Assembly (NCBI GenBank): GCA_035369485.1
Contig: DAOSMC010000001.1
Location: forward strand, 1-64,000
DNA from: JAQVHD01 sp035369485
GTDB lineage: Bacteria > Patescibacteriota > Minisyncoccia > UBA6257 > JAAZHW01
Length of the DNA stretch: 64,000 bases
Direction: 5' to 3'
This document shows positions 15,372-24,465 of the stretch, piece by piece. Position 1 is the first letter of the stretch, and the number at the start of each line of letters is the position of its first letter. The notes below the pieces were generated by a model. That model did not search any database and was not told the DNA's origin. It saw only the letters and a program-made list of their open reading frames with translations. Position numbers and translations under genes: made by a program.

Positions 15372-16121
15372 ATGAAAATAGATCAATATTTCAAAAAAAT
15401 TATTGAGCAAGATATAATTGATGGCGCTTGGCTTTTTTTAAGCATGGATGAGGAGATGCTTTTTCAAAAAAGTTTAAGTTTAGCCAAACAAGTTACTTCA
15501 GCATCTTATATTTATATTGTTTCCGAGAGCGAGCAATTGGAAGATTTTATTAAAAATAGCCATCAGGTTTTTGATCCGGCAATAAAAAGCATTTTTGAAA
15601 TTCAAAGATTGCTTTTTTTATCTAGTGATGAAAAAAAAGTGGTAATAGTTAAAATGATGGAAGATCTTTCTGAAGAAGCGCAAAACTCTTTGCTTAAAAT
15701 CACCGAGGAACCGCCAGTGAATACTGCCTTCTTTTTTCTCAGCAAAGACGAGAATAGAGTATTGCCGACATTGCGTTCGCGTTTTCGGATAATTAAATTT
15801 CCTGAAAAAAATTCCTTTTACCAAAAACGCATTTCTTCGGAAATGAGAACGTTTCTACATTCTTCTCAGCCGCTCAATGTTTATTTAGAAAATTTTTTGG
15901 AAGAGGATCCGGTAATTTTTTTAGAAAACTTAGTCATTGTTATGAGGGATGGCCTCTTGAATTCCTTAAATCTTGAGGAGTTAAAAATTACAAATGGAGA
16001 GGGAGAGGCAAATGTAAAAGATTTAAAAAACGCCCTTTACGCCTTAGAAGGTATTAAATATCATAATTTAAATTCTCGCCTGCAAATCGAAGATTTATTA
16101 TTAAATATTAATAAAAATTAA
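15372..16121 (+). CDS. DNA polymerase III delta'-like clamp-loader subunit
   Basis: 249 residues, one base after the mreB stop. The segment MMEDLSEEAQNSLLKITEEPPVNTAF followed by LPTLRSRFRIIKF matches the delta'/gamma family (HolB/DnaX), where the SRC/SRF sensor stretch contacts partner subunits. No Walker A and no zinc-finger cysteines are present, as in a non-catalytic delta' subunit. The N-terminal 80 residues are poorly conserved by eye. It would help load the beta clamp during replication. Best call is HolB-like; a diverged delta subunit is less likely because of the AQNSLLKxxEEPP motif. Confidence 0.75.
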   Translation: MKIDQYFKKIIEQDIIDGAWLFLSMDEEMLFQKSLSLAKQVTSASYIYIVSESEQLEDFIKNSHQVFDPAIKSIFEIQRLLFLSSDEKKVVIVKMMEDLSEEAQNSLLKITEEPPVNTAFFFLSKDENRVLPTLRSRFRIIKFPEKNSFYQKRISSEMRTFLHSSQPLNVYLENFLEEDPVIFLENLVIVMRDGLLNSLNLEELKITNGEGEANVKDLKNALYALEGIKYHNLNSRLQIEDLLLNINKN

Positions 16122-16138
16122 TTTTTTTATTTTTGTTG

Positions 16139-16310
16139 CTAAAAGCCATGGGATCCTTCGGGCGTTACCCTCAGGATGACGTAAGAAGCGAAAGCCGAAG
16201 GATCCTTCGGACTAAAACCCTCAGGATGACAATGTATTGGTTTGTCATTCTGAGTGAAACCTGCCTGCCGGTTAGGTAGGTGAAGAATCTCATACTCAGC
16301 AGTGATGGTT
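16139..16310. repeat. Half copies of the GTCATTCTGAG/CTCAGGATGAC repeat
   Basis: The 347-base gap between the holB-like gene and frr holds two right halves (16139-16180 and 16189-16230, both ending CTCAGGATGAC) and one left half starting GTCATTCTGAG at 16244. The left half is interrupted at 16260-16280 by a CCTGCCTGCCGG-type palindrome before TGAAGAATC. The left half runs straight into hairpin H5. No gene is seen in the gap. Confidence 0.75.
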
Positions 16311-16317
16311 AATAAGG

Positions 16318-16350
16318 CGGCGGCGAATTTCTTTTAGAAATTCGCCGCCG
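16318..16350. repeat. GC/AT hairpin family, copy H5
   Basis: Perfect 15-base arms CGGCGGCGAATTTCT and complement around TTT. It abuts the truncated left half of the other repeat family, as if inserted in it. Confidence 0.85.
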
Positions 16351-16413
16351 GTAAACCCTGTTTTATTTTTAAATTTTATGCCACTGCTTTATTGCTAATT
16401 ATAGAGTGAAAAT

Positions 16414-16442
16414 TTGAGATTTACATTTTATTATATTATAAT
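16414..16442 (+). promoter_or_regulatory. Promoter for frr-rseP-proS (TTGAGA-N17-TATAAT)
   Basis: The -35 is at 16414-16419 and the -10 at 16437-16442, spaced by 17 bases. The frr ATG follows 26 bases after the -10, leaving a leader of about 20 nucleotides without a clear Shine-Dalgarno site. Confidence 0.65.
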
Positions 16443-16468
16443 TATTATAGTCGTTAAAACATTTATTT

Positions 16469-17032
16469 ATGCCCATTAATCAATTAATCGAAAAATTAAA
16501 AAAAGAAGGCGAATCTGTGATTGAAGGATTTCGGAACGAAATTTTAGGTGTTCGTTCTAATCGACCTCAGCCGGCTCTTATTGAAAATATTAAAGTAGAA
16601 TGTCCTGTTTATGGTTCTATCCTGCCACTTAAACAATTGGCAACCATTCAAGTGAGTTTGCCCAATAGTTTAATTGTTCAAGTATGGGACAAAGTAAATG
16701 TTTCGGCTTGTGAGAAAGCTATTCAAGCATCTAATTTGGGGGTTTCTACAATAGTAGAAGGATCGCAAATTCGAGTTATTCTTCCGCCCTTATCTCAGGA
16801 AAGGCGAGATCAGATTTTCCAATTAATCAAGAAAAAATCAGAAGATACAAAAATTCGTTTACGTCTTTTAAGAGAAGATGTTTTGAAAGAAATAAAAGAG
16901 TTATTTGAACAAAAGAAAATTTCCGAAGATGATAAATATCGTAGCAAGGAGCAGATTGATAAATTAATGGATGATTTTAATCATAAAATAGAGGAAATCG
17001 TTGAAGTCAAAAAAAAGGAGATTTACGAATAA
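16469..17032 (+). CDS. frr: Ribosome recycling factor
   Basis: Splits the post-termination ribosome together with EF-G. 187 residues, normal length. Family features: FRNEILGVRSNRPQPALIENIKVE near 21-44, with the conserved Arg in the position usual for the three-helix domain, YGSILPLKQLATI, then the basic LSQERRDQIFQLIKK and a long C-terminal helix ending KKEIYE. It is the first gene of a likely frr-rseP-proS unit. In many bacteria frr follows pyrH and tsf, which are not next to it here. Confidence 0.95.
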   Translation: MPINQLIEKLKKEGESVIEGFRNEILGVRSNRPQPALIENIKVECPVYGSILPLKQLATIQVSLPNSLIVQVWDKVNVSACEKAIQASNLGVSTIVEGSQIRVILPPLSQERRDQIFQLIKKKSEDTKIRLRLLREDVLKEIKELFEQKKISEDDKYRSKEQIDKLMDDFNHKIEEIVEVKKKEIYE

Positions 17033-17072
17033 AAGAAATTAATTTTTTCATAAAAAGAACCATTCTTTTTAT

Positions 17073-18149
17073 ATGAGTGCTATTATTTTTATACTTTGTT
17101 TAGCTTTTTTAATTATTGTTCATGAATTTGGGCATTTTTTAGCAGCCAAAAAAAGTGGAATGAAAGTTGAAGAATTTGGAGTTGGATTGCCTCCTCGTAT
17201 TTGGGGAACAAAAAAAGGGGAAACGATTTATTCGATTAATGCTTTGCCTTTTGGAGGCTTTGTAAAAATTTATGGAGAAGATGGTTCTTATGAAAATGAA
17301 GAAAATAGTTTTTCAGCAAAAAAACCAGCTGTTCGATTAAAAGTTTTATTAGCAGGCATTGCAATGAATTTGATAGTTGGCATTATTCTTTTGGGTGTTG
17401 GTTTTAATATTGGCATTCCTGCTCTTGCAACCGAAGATAATATGCCTTATTTACAAGATATCAAACTATCTATTTTAGAAGTTCAAAAAGATTCACCGGC
17501 AGCCATGGCTGGGCTCAAAACAGGCGATCGAATTTTAGAGGTGAGTCGCGGTGATGAAAAAATATCTTTGCCTACAGTTGAGGAATTGCAGTCGTTTACG
17601 AAAAAATGGGGCGGTGAAGAAATTAATTTAAAAGTTGAACGAGGGAAAGAATCTTTTGAAATTAAAGCAACGCCTCGTAAAAACTTTGAAGAGAATCAAG
17701 GGGCTTTGGGTATTGCGATTGGCGAAACAGGAATACTTAAATACCCCTTTTTTCAAAGTATTTGGGAGGCCATCAAAGGAGGATTTAGTATTTTTATTAA
17801 TGTTTTTATAGGGCTTTTTCTTTTTTTGAAAAATTTAATTATTAATGGCCAAATGATGGGCGAAGTAGCTGGACCGGTTGGCATAGTGGCTTTAGGGGGG
17901 CAGACGGTCAAAATGGGTATTGGATATTTGATTCAATTTTTAGCGACTTTGTCAATATATTTAGCCGCTTTTAATCTTATTCCTTTTCCGGCGCTTGATG
18001 GTAGCCGCGCGCTCTTTGTTTTAATTGAAAAAATTAGAGGGAAGGCTGTGCCCGCAAAAGTGGAAAATTTAATTCATTCTTTAGGTTTTGTTATTTTGAT
18101 TGGTCTTGTTATTGTCGTTACTTTCCACGATATTTTAAACTTATTTTGA
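17073..18149 (+). CDS. rseP: RseP-type site-2 zinc metalloprotease
   Basis: Intramembrane protease. The zinc motif HEFGH is at 17-21 within the first membrane helix, and the second half of the site, NLIPFPALDG, is at 301-310 with its conserved Asp309. One PDZ domain covers roughly 125-215 (VQKDSPAAMAGLKTGDRILEV). Four membrane segments fit the 358-residue M50 family. Such proteases cut membrane-bound anti-sigma factors or leftover signal peptides; no sigma/anti-sigma pair is nearby, so the substrate is unknown. Its TGA stop overlaps a possible TTG codon of proS, but the proS start chosen here is downstream. Confidence 0.93.
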   Translation: MSAIIFILCLAFLIIVHEFGHFLAAKKSGMKVEEFGVGLPPRIWGTKKGETIYSINALPFGGFVKIYGEDGSYENEENSFSAKKPAVRLKVLLAGIAMNLIVGIILLGVGFNIGIPALATEDNMPYLQDIKLSILEVQKDSPAAMAGLKTGDRILEVSRGDEKISLPTVEELQSFTKKWGGEEINLKVERGKESFEIKATPRKNFEENQGALGIAIGETGILKYPFFQSIWEAIKGGFSIFINVFIGLFLFLKNLIINGQMMGEVAGPVGIVALGGQTVKMGIGYLIQFLATLSIYLAAFNLIPFPALDGSRALFVLIEKIRGKAVPAKVENLIHSLGFVILIGLVIVVTFHDILNLF

Positions 18150-18196
18150 GGTTAAAAATTGAAAAAAGAAAAAAAAGAATTACAATATTAAGGACT

Positions 18197-19468
18197 ATGT
18201 TAGAATCAAAAGCATTTGTTTCAATTAATCGAGGAGCTGTTGAAGATGAAACAGCTTTGAATGCACAACTCCTGATAAGAGGAGGATTTGTTGAGAAGGT
18301 AATGCCGGGTATTTATGTTTATTTGCCTTTGGGCTGGCGGGTTTATAAAAAAATAGAAACAATAATTCGAACGGAAATGTTTAGAATAGGAAGTGAGGAA
18401 ATTTTTCTTTCAGCGCTATTACCAAAAGAATTATGGATAAAGAGCGGACGATGGGAATCTTTTGGTGATATTCTGATGAAAGTCAATGATCGTGATGGCA
18501 GGGAATATGTTTTGGGCCCTACGCATGAAGAATTAATAGCAGAATTAGCTAAAAAATACATTTTGACATATAGAGATTTACCAAAAGCCATTTTTCAAAT
18601 TCAAGAGAAATTTCGAGATGAACAAGAAGTACAATCAGGATTATTAAAAACTAAAGAATTTATAATGAAAGATTTGTATAGTTTTCATGCCACCCGACAA
18701 GACTTGGATTTTTTCTATGAGGAAATGAAAAAATCTTATATTAATATTTTTAATCAATGTGGTTTAAAATCTTATATTGTTGAAGCAGCCGGTGGTAATT
18801 TTACTGATGAGAATGTTCATGAATTTATGTTAAAAACAGAAGCAGGAGAAGAGACGACGGTTTTTTGTGAATTATGCGATTTTGCTCAGAACAAGCAATT
18901 GAAAGAAGCAGAAGGAAGAGATCAATGTCCTCGTTGTGGCGGTTTACTTAAAGAAGAAAAAACAGTGGAACTGGGAAATATTTTCAAACTTGGAACAAAA
19001 TTTAGCGAAAACACAGGAGCGTATTTTGTTGATCGTGATGGCGAGAAAAAACCAATTTTAATGGGCTGCTATGGCATTGGCTTAAGCCGATTGATGGGAG
19101 TAATTGCTGAGGTTTATCATGATGAAAAGGGCTTGGTATGGCCTGTTTCCGTAGCTCCATGCCTCATTCATTTAATAAAAATAAACGAGACGGATCCGAA
19201 AATTGATGCTAAGATAAAAAAGCAAGCAGATAAATTATATCAGCAATTGACTCGAAAGGGTTTCGAGGTTTTATATGATGATCGAGTTGAGTTTACAAGC
19301 GGAGAGAAAATTGCGGAGGCTGACGCTATCGGAATTCCTTATCAAATAATAATAACTGCTAAAAACTTACAAAGGGAATTAGTAGAAATAAAAAGTCGAA
19401 ATTCAGGGGAAAGCGAATTATTAAAAATATCGGCGGTCGGAAACTATTTTAAAAATATTAATCAATAA
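18197..19468 (+). CDS. proS: Prolyl-tRNA synthetase, short form without INS domain
   Basis: Class II synthetase charging tRNA-Pro. 423 residues from MLESKAFVS; homologues align from this point, so the longer TTG frame at 18146 is not used. Motif 1 region LLIRGGFVEKVMPGIYVYLPLG, GPTHEE, motif 2 FQIQEKFRDEQEVQSGLLKTKEFIMKD (shown here as its span, 18592-18672), and motif 3 GCYGIGLSRLMG are present, followed by the anticodon-binding domain. Standard bacterial ProRS is about 570 residues because an INS editing domain of about 180 residues lies between motifs 2 and 3; here only a short segment with a CELC...CPRC pair occupies that space. Mis-acylated Ala-tRNA-Pro would then need another editing route. 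Confidence 0.93.
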   Translation: MLESKAFVSINRGAVEDETALNAQLLIRGGFVEKVMPGIYVYLPLGWRVYKKIETIIRTEMFRIGSEEIFLSALLPKELWIKSGRWESFGDILMKVNDRDGREYVLGPTHEELIAELAKKYILTYRDLPKAIFQIQEKFRDEQEVQSGLLKTKEFIMKDLYSFHATRQDLDFFYEEMKKSYINIFNQCGLKSYIVEAAGGNFTDENVHEFMLKTEAGEETTVFCELCDFAQNKQLKEAEGRDQCPRCGGLLKEEKTVELGNIFKLGTKFSENTGAYFVDRDGEKKPILMGCYGIGLSRLMGVIAEVYHDEKGLVWPVSVAPCLIHLIKINETDPKIDAKIKKQADKLYQQLTRKGFEVLYDDRVEFTSGEKIAEADAIGIPYQIIITAKNLQRELVEIKSRNSGESELLKISAVGNYFKNINQ

Positions 19469-19470
19469 TT

Positions 19471-20523
19471 ATGTTTAAAAAATTATTAGCAAAAATGTCG
19501 CCGGGATTGGGAATTGATTTGGGTACAGCCAATTCCCTTGTTTATTTGGAGAAACAAGGGGTTGTTATTAATGAGCCGTCGGTAGTGGCTTACAATCAAA
19601 AAACGAATGAGATTTTAGCTATTGGACGTGAAGCGCAAGCGATGGTTGGACGTACGCCTCCTCATATTGTAGCAGTTCAGCCATTGACCAATGGAGTAAT
19701 TTCTGATTTTGAATTGTCGGAAGAAATGCTTCGTTATTTTTATCGTAAATTCCAAAAATCCAAATTAGGAATTTTGCCGTATCGGCCGCGGGTGGTTATT
19801 GGTATTCCTTGTGGAATTACTGAAGTGGAAAAAAAGGCAGTAGAAGATGCAGCCTTAAATGCCGGAGCAGGCGAGGTTTATTTGGTAGAGCAAACTTTAG
19901 CAGCGGCGATCGGTAGTCATATTCCTATTTTTGAACCATCGGGCAATATTTTAGTTGATATTGGTGGAGGAACTACGGATATCGTTGTTATTTCCCTTGG
20001 CGGTATTGTTCGTTATAAAAACTTAAAAATTGCTGGTCAAAAATTTAATGAAGACATTATAAGATATGTTAAGGACGAATATCGTTTATTAATTGGAGAA
20101 GTGAGTGCAGAACGTGTAAAGTTGGAAATTGGATCAGCTAAAATTAATGGAATGGAAAAATTAGAAACAGTTGTCAGAGGAAGAGATTTAACCACTGGCT
20201 TACCGAAAGAAGTTACTCTAACAAGCGAAGAAGTTGCAAGGGCTTTGGATAAATCCCTGAAAGTTTTAGTGGAAGCGATTCGGTCTACCATTGAGGAAAC
20301 ACCACCGGAATTAGTGGCTGATATTTCTATAAAAAACATTTGGTTGTCGGGTGGAGGAAGTTTATTACACAATCTTGATCGTTTGATCGAAAATTATTGC
20401 ATGATGCCGGTAAAAAGCGTTGATGATCCTTTAACGGCGACGGTGCGAGGATTGGGGATTATCGTGGAAAATTTAAAACAGTATAAAAATATCCTTATTT
20501 ATGAGCACAAAGAGAACGAATAA
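19471..20523 (+). CDS. mreB: MreB rod-shape actin homologue (paralogue 2)
   Basis: 350 residues, first gene of an mreB-mreC-mreD-PBP2 unit two bases after proS. Phosphate 1 GLGIDLGTANSLVY, phosphate 2 DIGGGTTDIVVISLGG and the adenosine motif WLSGGGSLLHNLD are intact. An N-terminal MFKKLLAKMSPG stretch could be the amphipathic membrane-binding segment typical of MreB. It organises MreC, MreD and PBP2 for sidewall synthesis. It is closer to canonical MreB than the copy at 14363. Confidence 0.96.
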   Translation: MFKKLLAKMSPGLGIDLGTANSLVYLEKQGVVINEPSVVAYNQKTNEILAIGREAQAMVGRTPPHIVAVQPLTNGVISDFELSEEMLRYFYRKFQKSKLGILPYRPRVVIGIPCGITEVEKKAVEDAALNAGAGEVYLVEQTLAAAIGSHIPIFEPSGNILVDIGGGTTDIVVISLGGIVRYKNLKIAGQKFNEDIIRYVKDEYRLLIGEVSAERVKLEIGSAKINGMEKLETVVRGRDLTTGLPKEVTLTSEEVARALDKSLKVLVEAIRSTIEETPPELVADISIKNIWLSGGGSLLHNLDRLIENYCMMPVKSVDDPLTATVRGLGIIVENLKQYKNILIYEHKENE

Positions 20524-21310
20524 TCTTATTGTAATTTTGTTAATTATTGCCTTTCTGGGAAGTTTTATGAGGCCAGTATTGGCTTTAGCCACTAACGAAG
20601 AAGATAGTAATAACGGAGATAAAACTTTTACCGCAAGAGCTCGAACTATTCTTTTACGTGCTGTTCAGGATATTGATAATTGGGTTAGAGGTTTGATTTA
20701 TTTTAAGGAAATTCAAGAGGAAAATAATGTTTTGGTTTTTCAAAACCGAGCTTTAAAGTCTTTGTTAATTGATTATCATAATTTAAAGTCAGAAAATGAA
20801 TTATTGCGAGAGGCATTAAAAATTCACCAATCGCAAGACATTAATTTTCTTTTAGCCAACGTTATTGGTCGATCGCCTTTGAATTTCTCTCAGACTTTTG
20901 TGATTGATGTGGGAGAGGAAGATGGAATTAAGGTGGGACAGAGTGTTGTTTGGGGAGGAAAAACTTTAATAGGAGAAATTATTGATGTGCGAAAAAATTC
21001 TAGCACAGTTCGAGCTATTACGGATAGTGAATTTAGAGCCGCGGTTTTTGTTGGTGAAGGCCGAACTGAAGCCCTTTTCACCGGTAATGGCTTTTTACCT
21101 CCTTTTTTAGATTTGGTACCGACGAAAGAAGAAATTGCTTTAAATGAACAGGTTTATACTTCAGGTTTGGATAATAAATTTATTCGAGGTTTGTACGTTG
21201 GAGATGTAAGTGAAATTAATAAACCCGAAGGTAAAATTTTTCAGGAAATCAAAATTACCCCGGCTTTAGATTGGACGAGCATTTATCAAGTCTTAGTTAT
21301 CGTTCATTAA
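20501..21310 (+). CDS. mreC: Rod-shape protein MreC
   Basis: 269 residues; its ATG lies 23 bases inside the end of mreB, which suggests translational coupling. A hydrophobic N-terminal helix (about 8-28) anchors it outside the membrane, followed by a coiled coil (about 60-105, IQEENNVLVFQNRALKSLL and SENELLREALKIH) and the beta domain (VIGRSPLNFSQTFVIDVGEEDG, then GEGRTEALFTGNG). MreC links the MreB filament to PBP2. Family length is normal for the short type. Confidence 0.9.
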   Translation: MSTKRTNNLIVILLIIAFLGSFMRPVLALATNEEDSNNGDKTFTARARTILLRAVQDIDNWVRGLIYFKEIQEENNVLVFQNRALKSLLIDYHNLKSENELLREALKIHQSQDINFLLANVIGRSPLNFSQTFVIDVGEEDGIKVGQSVVWGGKTLIGEIIDVRKNSSTVRAITDSEFRAAVFVGEGRTEALFTGNGFLPPFLDLVPTKEEIALNEQVYTSGLDNKFIRGLYVGDVSEINKPEGKIFQEIKITPALDWTSIYQVLVIVH

Positions 21311-21312
21311 TA

Positions 21313-21828
21313 ATGAAAAAGATAAAACAAATTTTGCACGTTCTTACTTTTCTGTTATTTATAAGCCTTTTGGCCATTTTACAAATAACGATTATTAATC
21401 AATATCCCATCGGAGGAGTAAAAGTAAATCTAGTTCTTATAGGATTGTTAGCTAATATTTTTAATCCTCGTTTTGGAAAGGTGGTTTTAGGTGCTGTTGT
21501 AGGAGGTCTGATTTATGATTTTGGCGGGATTTTTAATTTTATTTCTCTAATAAGTTTTTTGGTTACAATAGTAATTCTGCATTTATGGAGTAAAAAATAT
21601 TTGGTTAAAAAGAACATGTTGATGATTTTTTTCTTTGGCGCTATTGGAACAATATTTTTCAATTTTTTTTACGTGCTGTTGAGTTATTTTCTTTTTCATG
21701 CAAACTTTTTTTATTATTTTTTAAGTCTGAGACACGTTGTGGAAATATTACTTAATGGCGGAGGAGCTTTTATTTTTGCTTTAATTGGTGAGGGATTTAC
21801 GCAAATAAGCCATTTATTTAAAAAATAA
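21313..21828 (+). CDS. mreD: Rod-shape protein MreD-like membrane protein
   Basis: 171 residues, very hydrophobic, about five membrane helices (for example LHVLTFLLFISLLAILQIT, LVLIGLLANIF, GGLIYDFGGIFNFISLISF). Sequence conservation in MreD is low, so the call rests on size, topology and position between mreC and the PBP2 gene. A longer frame starting within mreC is possible but the ATG at 21313 gives the normal MreD beginning. Its stop codon overlaps the next ATG by one base. Confidence 0.82.
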   Translation: MKKIKQILHVLTFLLFISLLAILQITIINQYPIGGVKVNLVLIGLLANIFNPRFGKVVLGAVVGGLIYDFGGIFNFISLISFLVTIVILHLWSKKYLVKKNMLMIFFFGAIGTIFFNFFYVLLSYFLFHANFFYYFLSLRHVVEILLNGGGAFIFALIGEGFTQISHLFKK

Positions 21829-23753
21829 TGAAATTAAATTTTAAGAAGAATAAAAAAGTAAAAAGAGAAAGTGATTTTTTGGAAGTAGAAGAAATTTTAT
21901 TTAATAAAGAAGCGGTTTCAAAATTAAAAGAAGAAGAACTTAGTCGTTTGGAGGTTTCTATTGGGAAATGGGGGTTAAATTCGATTTTTTTGTTTGGGAT
22001 TTTTCTTTTAATTTTTGCGTTAGGCTTGGTTGGTTATTTAAATTTTGCGAAAGGCGATGAATATCAACAAATTGCCCAAAAAAATGCTTTAAAATCCATT
22101 CCTATTATTGCTGATCGAGGTTTGATTTTTGATAATCATAATAGGGTTTTGGTTTACAATCAAGAAGTATTTGATTTAGTGTTTTTCCCTGCGTATTTAC
22201 CTGTTGATAAAATAGAAAGAGAAAAGATATTAAAAAAAATTGAAGAAAAACCAGAAATTGCAGCGGCTATTAATAAAGAAAATTTAGAAGAAGATGACCC
22301 TTTAGAGAGTATTATTTTACAAAGCAATTTAAGTCGCGAAGAGGCTATTAGATGGGAAAGCTATTTTGCTGGTTATTCAGCAGTTCAAGTTATTAGGCAA
22401 AACTTACGCCAATATACTTCACCACTTGCTTTTAGTCATATTTTAGGTTATGTGGGTCGCGTATCGGCTGAAGATATTCAGAAAAATCCACTTTATAGTA
22501 ATTTTGTGAAAATTGGCAAAGCTGGTCTCGAATCTTTTTATGAAGATAATTTACGCGGTCAAGACGGAGAAATTAAAGTACTAAGAAATGCTTATATGGA
22601 AATTTTAGGGCAGAGCGTCGTTAAAGAGCCGGTGGCGGGTAATAATCTTTATTTAACGATTGATGCCGATCTCCAAGAATACAGCTATAAAACTCTTGCT
22701 CGACAGATTGATAATTTAGGGAAAGAAAGAGGCGGCGTAGTAATTGTTTCTGACCCGCAGAGTGGAGAAATCCTTTCATTAGTTAGCTACCCAGGTTATG
22801 ATATCAATAGTTTGTCAAAGGGTATTACCCAGAAAGAATTTGAAACATTAATCAATTCAAAAGTTACTCCTCTTTTTAATCGAACGGTTTCTGGTCTTTA
22901 TAATCCAGGTTCAACAATCAAACCAATCATCGCCATTGCTGCTTTAGAAGAAAACATCATCGATCCTTTTAAAAAAATAGAAACGCACGGCTATATTACT
23001 ATTCCTAATCCTTATTTTCCTGATCGGCCATCTATTTTTGTTGATTGGCGTAATAATGGTGTTGTAAACATGCAAGATGCAATTGCTCGATCCAGCAACG
23101 TTTATTTTTATATTATTGGTGGTGGTTATGAAGATTTTGTTGGATTGGGCATTGAGCGAATTAGAAATTATTTAGAAAAATTTCAATTTAATCTAGTAAC
23201 CGGTATTGATTTACCAGCAGAAAAAGTTAGCAATATTCCTGATGAAAAGAGTAAAAACCCCTGGCGTATAGGTGACACCTACAATGTTTCTATTGGCCAG
23301 GGCGATTTATTAACAACACCGATAAGATTAATAACGAGTTTAAACGTTATGATTAACGGTGGAAAAATTTTGCGGCCGTATCTTTTAGATCACATTGCTG
23401 ATAATAATCAGCGGACAATTTTTCAAAACGAAATACAAGTAGCAAAAGATAATTTTCTAAACTCCAAAAACATAGAGATTGTAAAAGAAGGAATGCGAAA
23501 AACGGTTACGAGTCCTTTAGGCACGGCGCATACTCTTATCGATTTACCATTTAGTGTTGGAGGAAAAAGCGGCAGCGCTCAAACATCAGGTAATACAAAA
23601 ACCAATGCCTTATTTTATGCTTTTGCTCCGTATGACGATCCACAGATTTCCGTTTTAATTTTAATTGAAGATGTACCGGAAGGTTCTTTAAATGCTATTC
23701 CAGTAGCAAAAGATATTTTAATGTGGTATTATAAAAATAGAGGTTTTAAATAA
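21828..23753 (+). CDS. mrdA: Penicillin-binding protein 2 (class B transpeptidase)
   Basis: Elongasome transpeptidase cross-linking peptidoglycan outside the membrane. 641 residues: a charged cytoplasmic N-terminus of 45 residues, one membrane helix at about 51-72, a pedestal domain (about 85-270, IADRGLIFDNHNRVLVYN) and the transpeptidase domain. The active-site serine is in STIK at 362-365, SSN near 423, and the third motif is KSGS in place of the usual KTGT, still a permitted variant. Last gene of the mre cluster. A RodA gene is not adjacent. Confidence 0.94.
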   Translation: MKLNFKKNKKVKRESDFLEVEEILFNKEAVSKLKEEELSRLEVSIGKWGLNSIFLFGIFLLIFALGLVGYLNFAKGDEYQQIAQKNALKSIPIIADRGLIFDNHNRVLVYNQEVFDLVFFPAYLPVDKIEREKILKKIEEKPEIAAAINKENLEEDDPLESIILQSNLSREEAIRWESYFAGYSAVQVIRQNLRQYTSPLAFSHILGYVGRVSAEDIQKNPLYSNFVKIGKAGLESFYEDNLRGQDGEIKVLRNAYMEILGQSVVKEPVAGNNLYLTIDADLQEYSYKTLARQIDNLGKERGGVVIVSDPQSGEILSLVSYPGYDINSLSKGITQKEFETLINSKVTPLFNRTVSGLYNPGSTIKPIIAIAALEENIIDPFKKIETHGYITIPNPYFPDRPSIFVDWRNNGVVNMQDAIARSSNVYFYIIGGGYEDFVGLGIERIRNYLEKFQFNLVTGIDLPAEKVSNIPDEKSKNPWRIGDTYNVSIGQGDLLTTPIRLITSLNVMINGGKILRPYLLDHIADNNQRTIFQNEIQVAKDNFLNSKNIEIVKEGMRKTVTSPLGTAHTLIDLPFSVGGKSGSAQTSGNTKTNALFYAFAPYDDPQISVLILIEDVPEGSLNAIPVAKDILMWYYKNRGFK

Positions 23754-23906
23754 TTAATGTCTTAATCGATATCTTAAATTTTAAAATCTAACCTCAAATA
23801 ATTTTAAAGGCATTAAAAATTATAAAATTATTTCGGTGATGCTTTTAGAATAACAATTGGATTGAAAGCCGCGGGATTCATCTATTAGATTTTGTTTTTG
23901 GATGCT

Positions 23907-23944
23907 GCGCGGTGGCGATTTTCTTTAGAAAATCGCCACCGCGC
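23907..23944. repeat. GC/AT hairpin family, copy H6
   Basis: Perfect 18-base arms GCGCGGTGGCGATTTTCT and complement around TT, between the PBP2 gene and greA. Here GGTGGCGAT replaces GGCGGCGGA and the opposite arm changes to match. A fragment AAAGCCGCGGGATTCATC just before it resembles the other dispersed repeat. Confidence 0.85.
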
Positions 23945-23987
23945 CGCTTCATCTCTAGTCGTTTATTACTTTTAGATTTAATATTTC

Positions 23988-24461
23988 ATGAATAATATGC
24001 CCCCAGTTTATTTAAGCAAAGAAAAATATGAAGAGTTATGTCGTGAACTTGAAGCACGGAAAACGACTATTCGGCAAAAAATAGCCGCTGATTTAAAGCA
24101 TGCTAAAGACCTAGGAGATTTATCCGAAAACGCCGCTTATACAGAAGCCAAAGATGCAAAAGAAAAAAACGATCGTCGAATTGATGAACTAGAAAATATT
24201 CTTGCTCATTGCGAAATTATTGAAAAATCACAAAAAAATGATAGAGTTTATATAGGAGCTAAAGTGAAAATTCAAGACGAAAAAGGAGAGATTTTCGAAT
24301 ATCAAATTGTTGGCCCAGAAGAAAGTGATCCATTTAAAAACCTGATTTCTTACAGATCGCCATTAGGAATGGAGTTGATGGATAAAAAAGAAGGAGATTG
24401 GATTAAAATTCAAAGCCCCAATCAAACGATCAAAAAATATAAAATTATCTCTATTGATTAA
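23988..24461 (+). CDS. greA: Transcription elongation factor GreA
   Basis: Rescues backtracked RNA polymerase by stimulating transcript cleavage through the secondary channel. 157 residues, normal. N-terminal coiled coil with the acidic tip in DLGDLSENAAYTEAKDAKE, whose Asp/Glu pair places the Mg ion, then the C-terminal FKBP-like domain (VYIGAKVKIQDEKGEIFEYQIVG). Translation could also begin at the fourth codon (MPPVYLS). lysS follows after four bases, then serS. Confidence 0.95.
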   Translation: MNNMPPVYLSKEKYEELCRELEARKTTIRQKIAADLKHAKDLGDLSENAAYTEAKDAKEKNDRRIDELENILAHCEIIEKSQKNDRVYIGAKVKIQDEKGEIFEYQIVGPEESDPFKNLISYRSPLGMELMDKKEGDWIKIQSPNQTIKKYKIISID

Positions 24462-24465
24462 AATT

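Noticed and set aside
631..16280. GCCTGCC palindrome as a DNA-uptake sequence linked to ComF and the pilus
   Set aside because: Every copy in the window is inside the larger dispersed repeat, so its abundance is explained by that repeat; genome counts would be needed to revive the idea.
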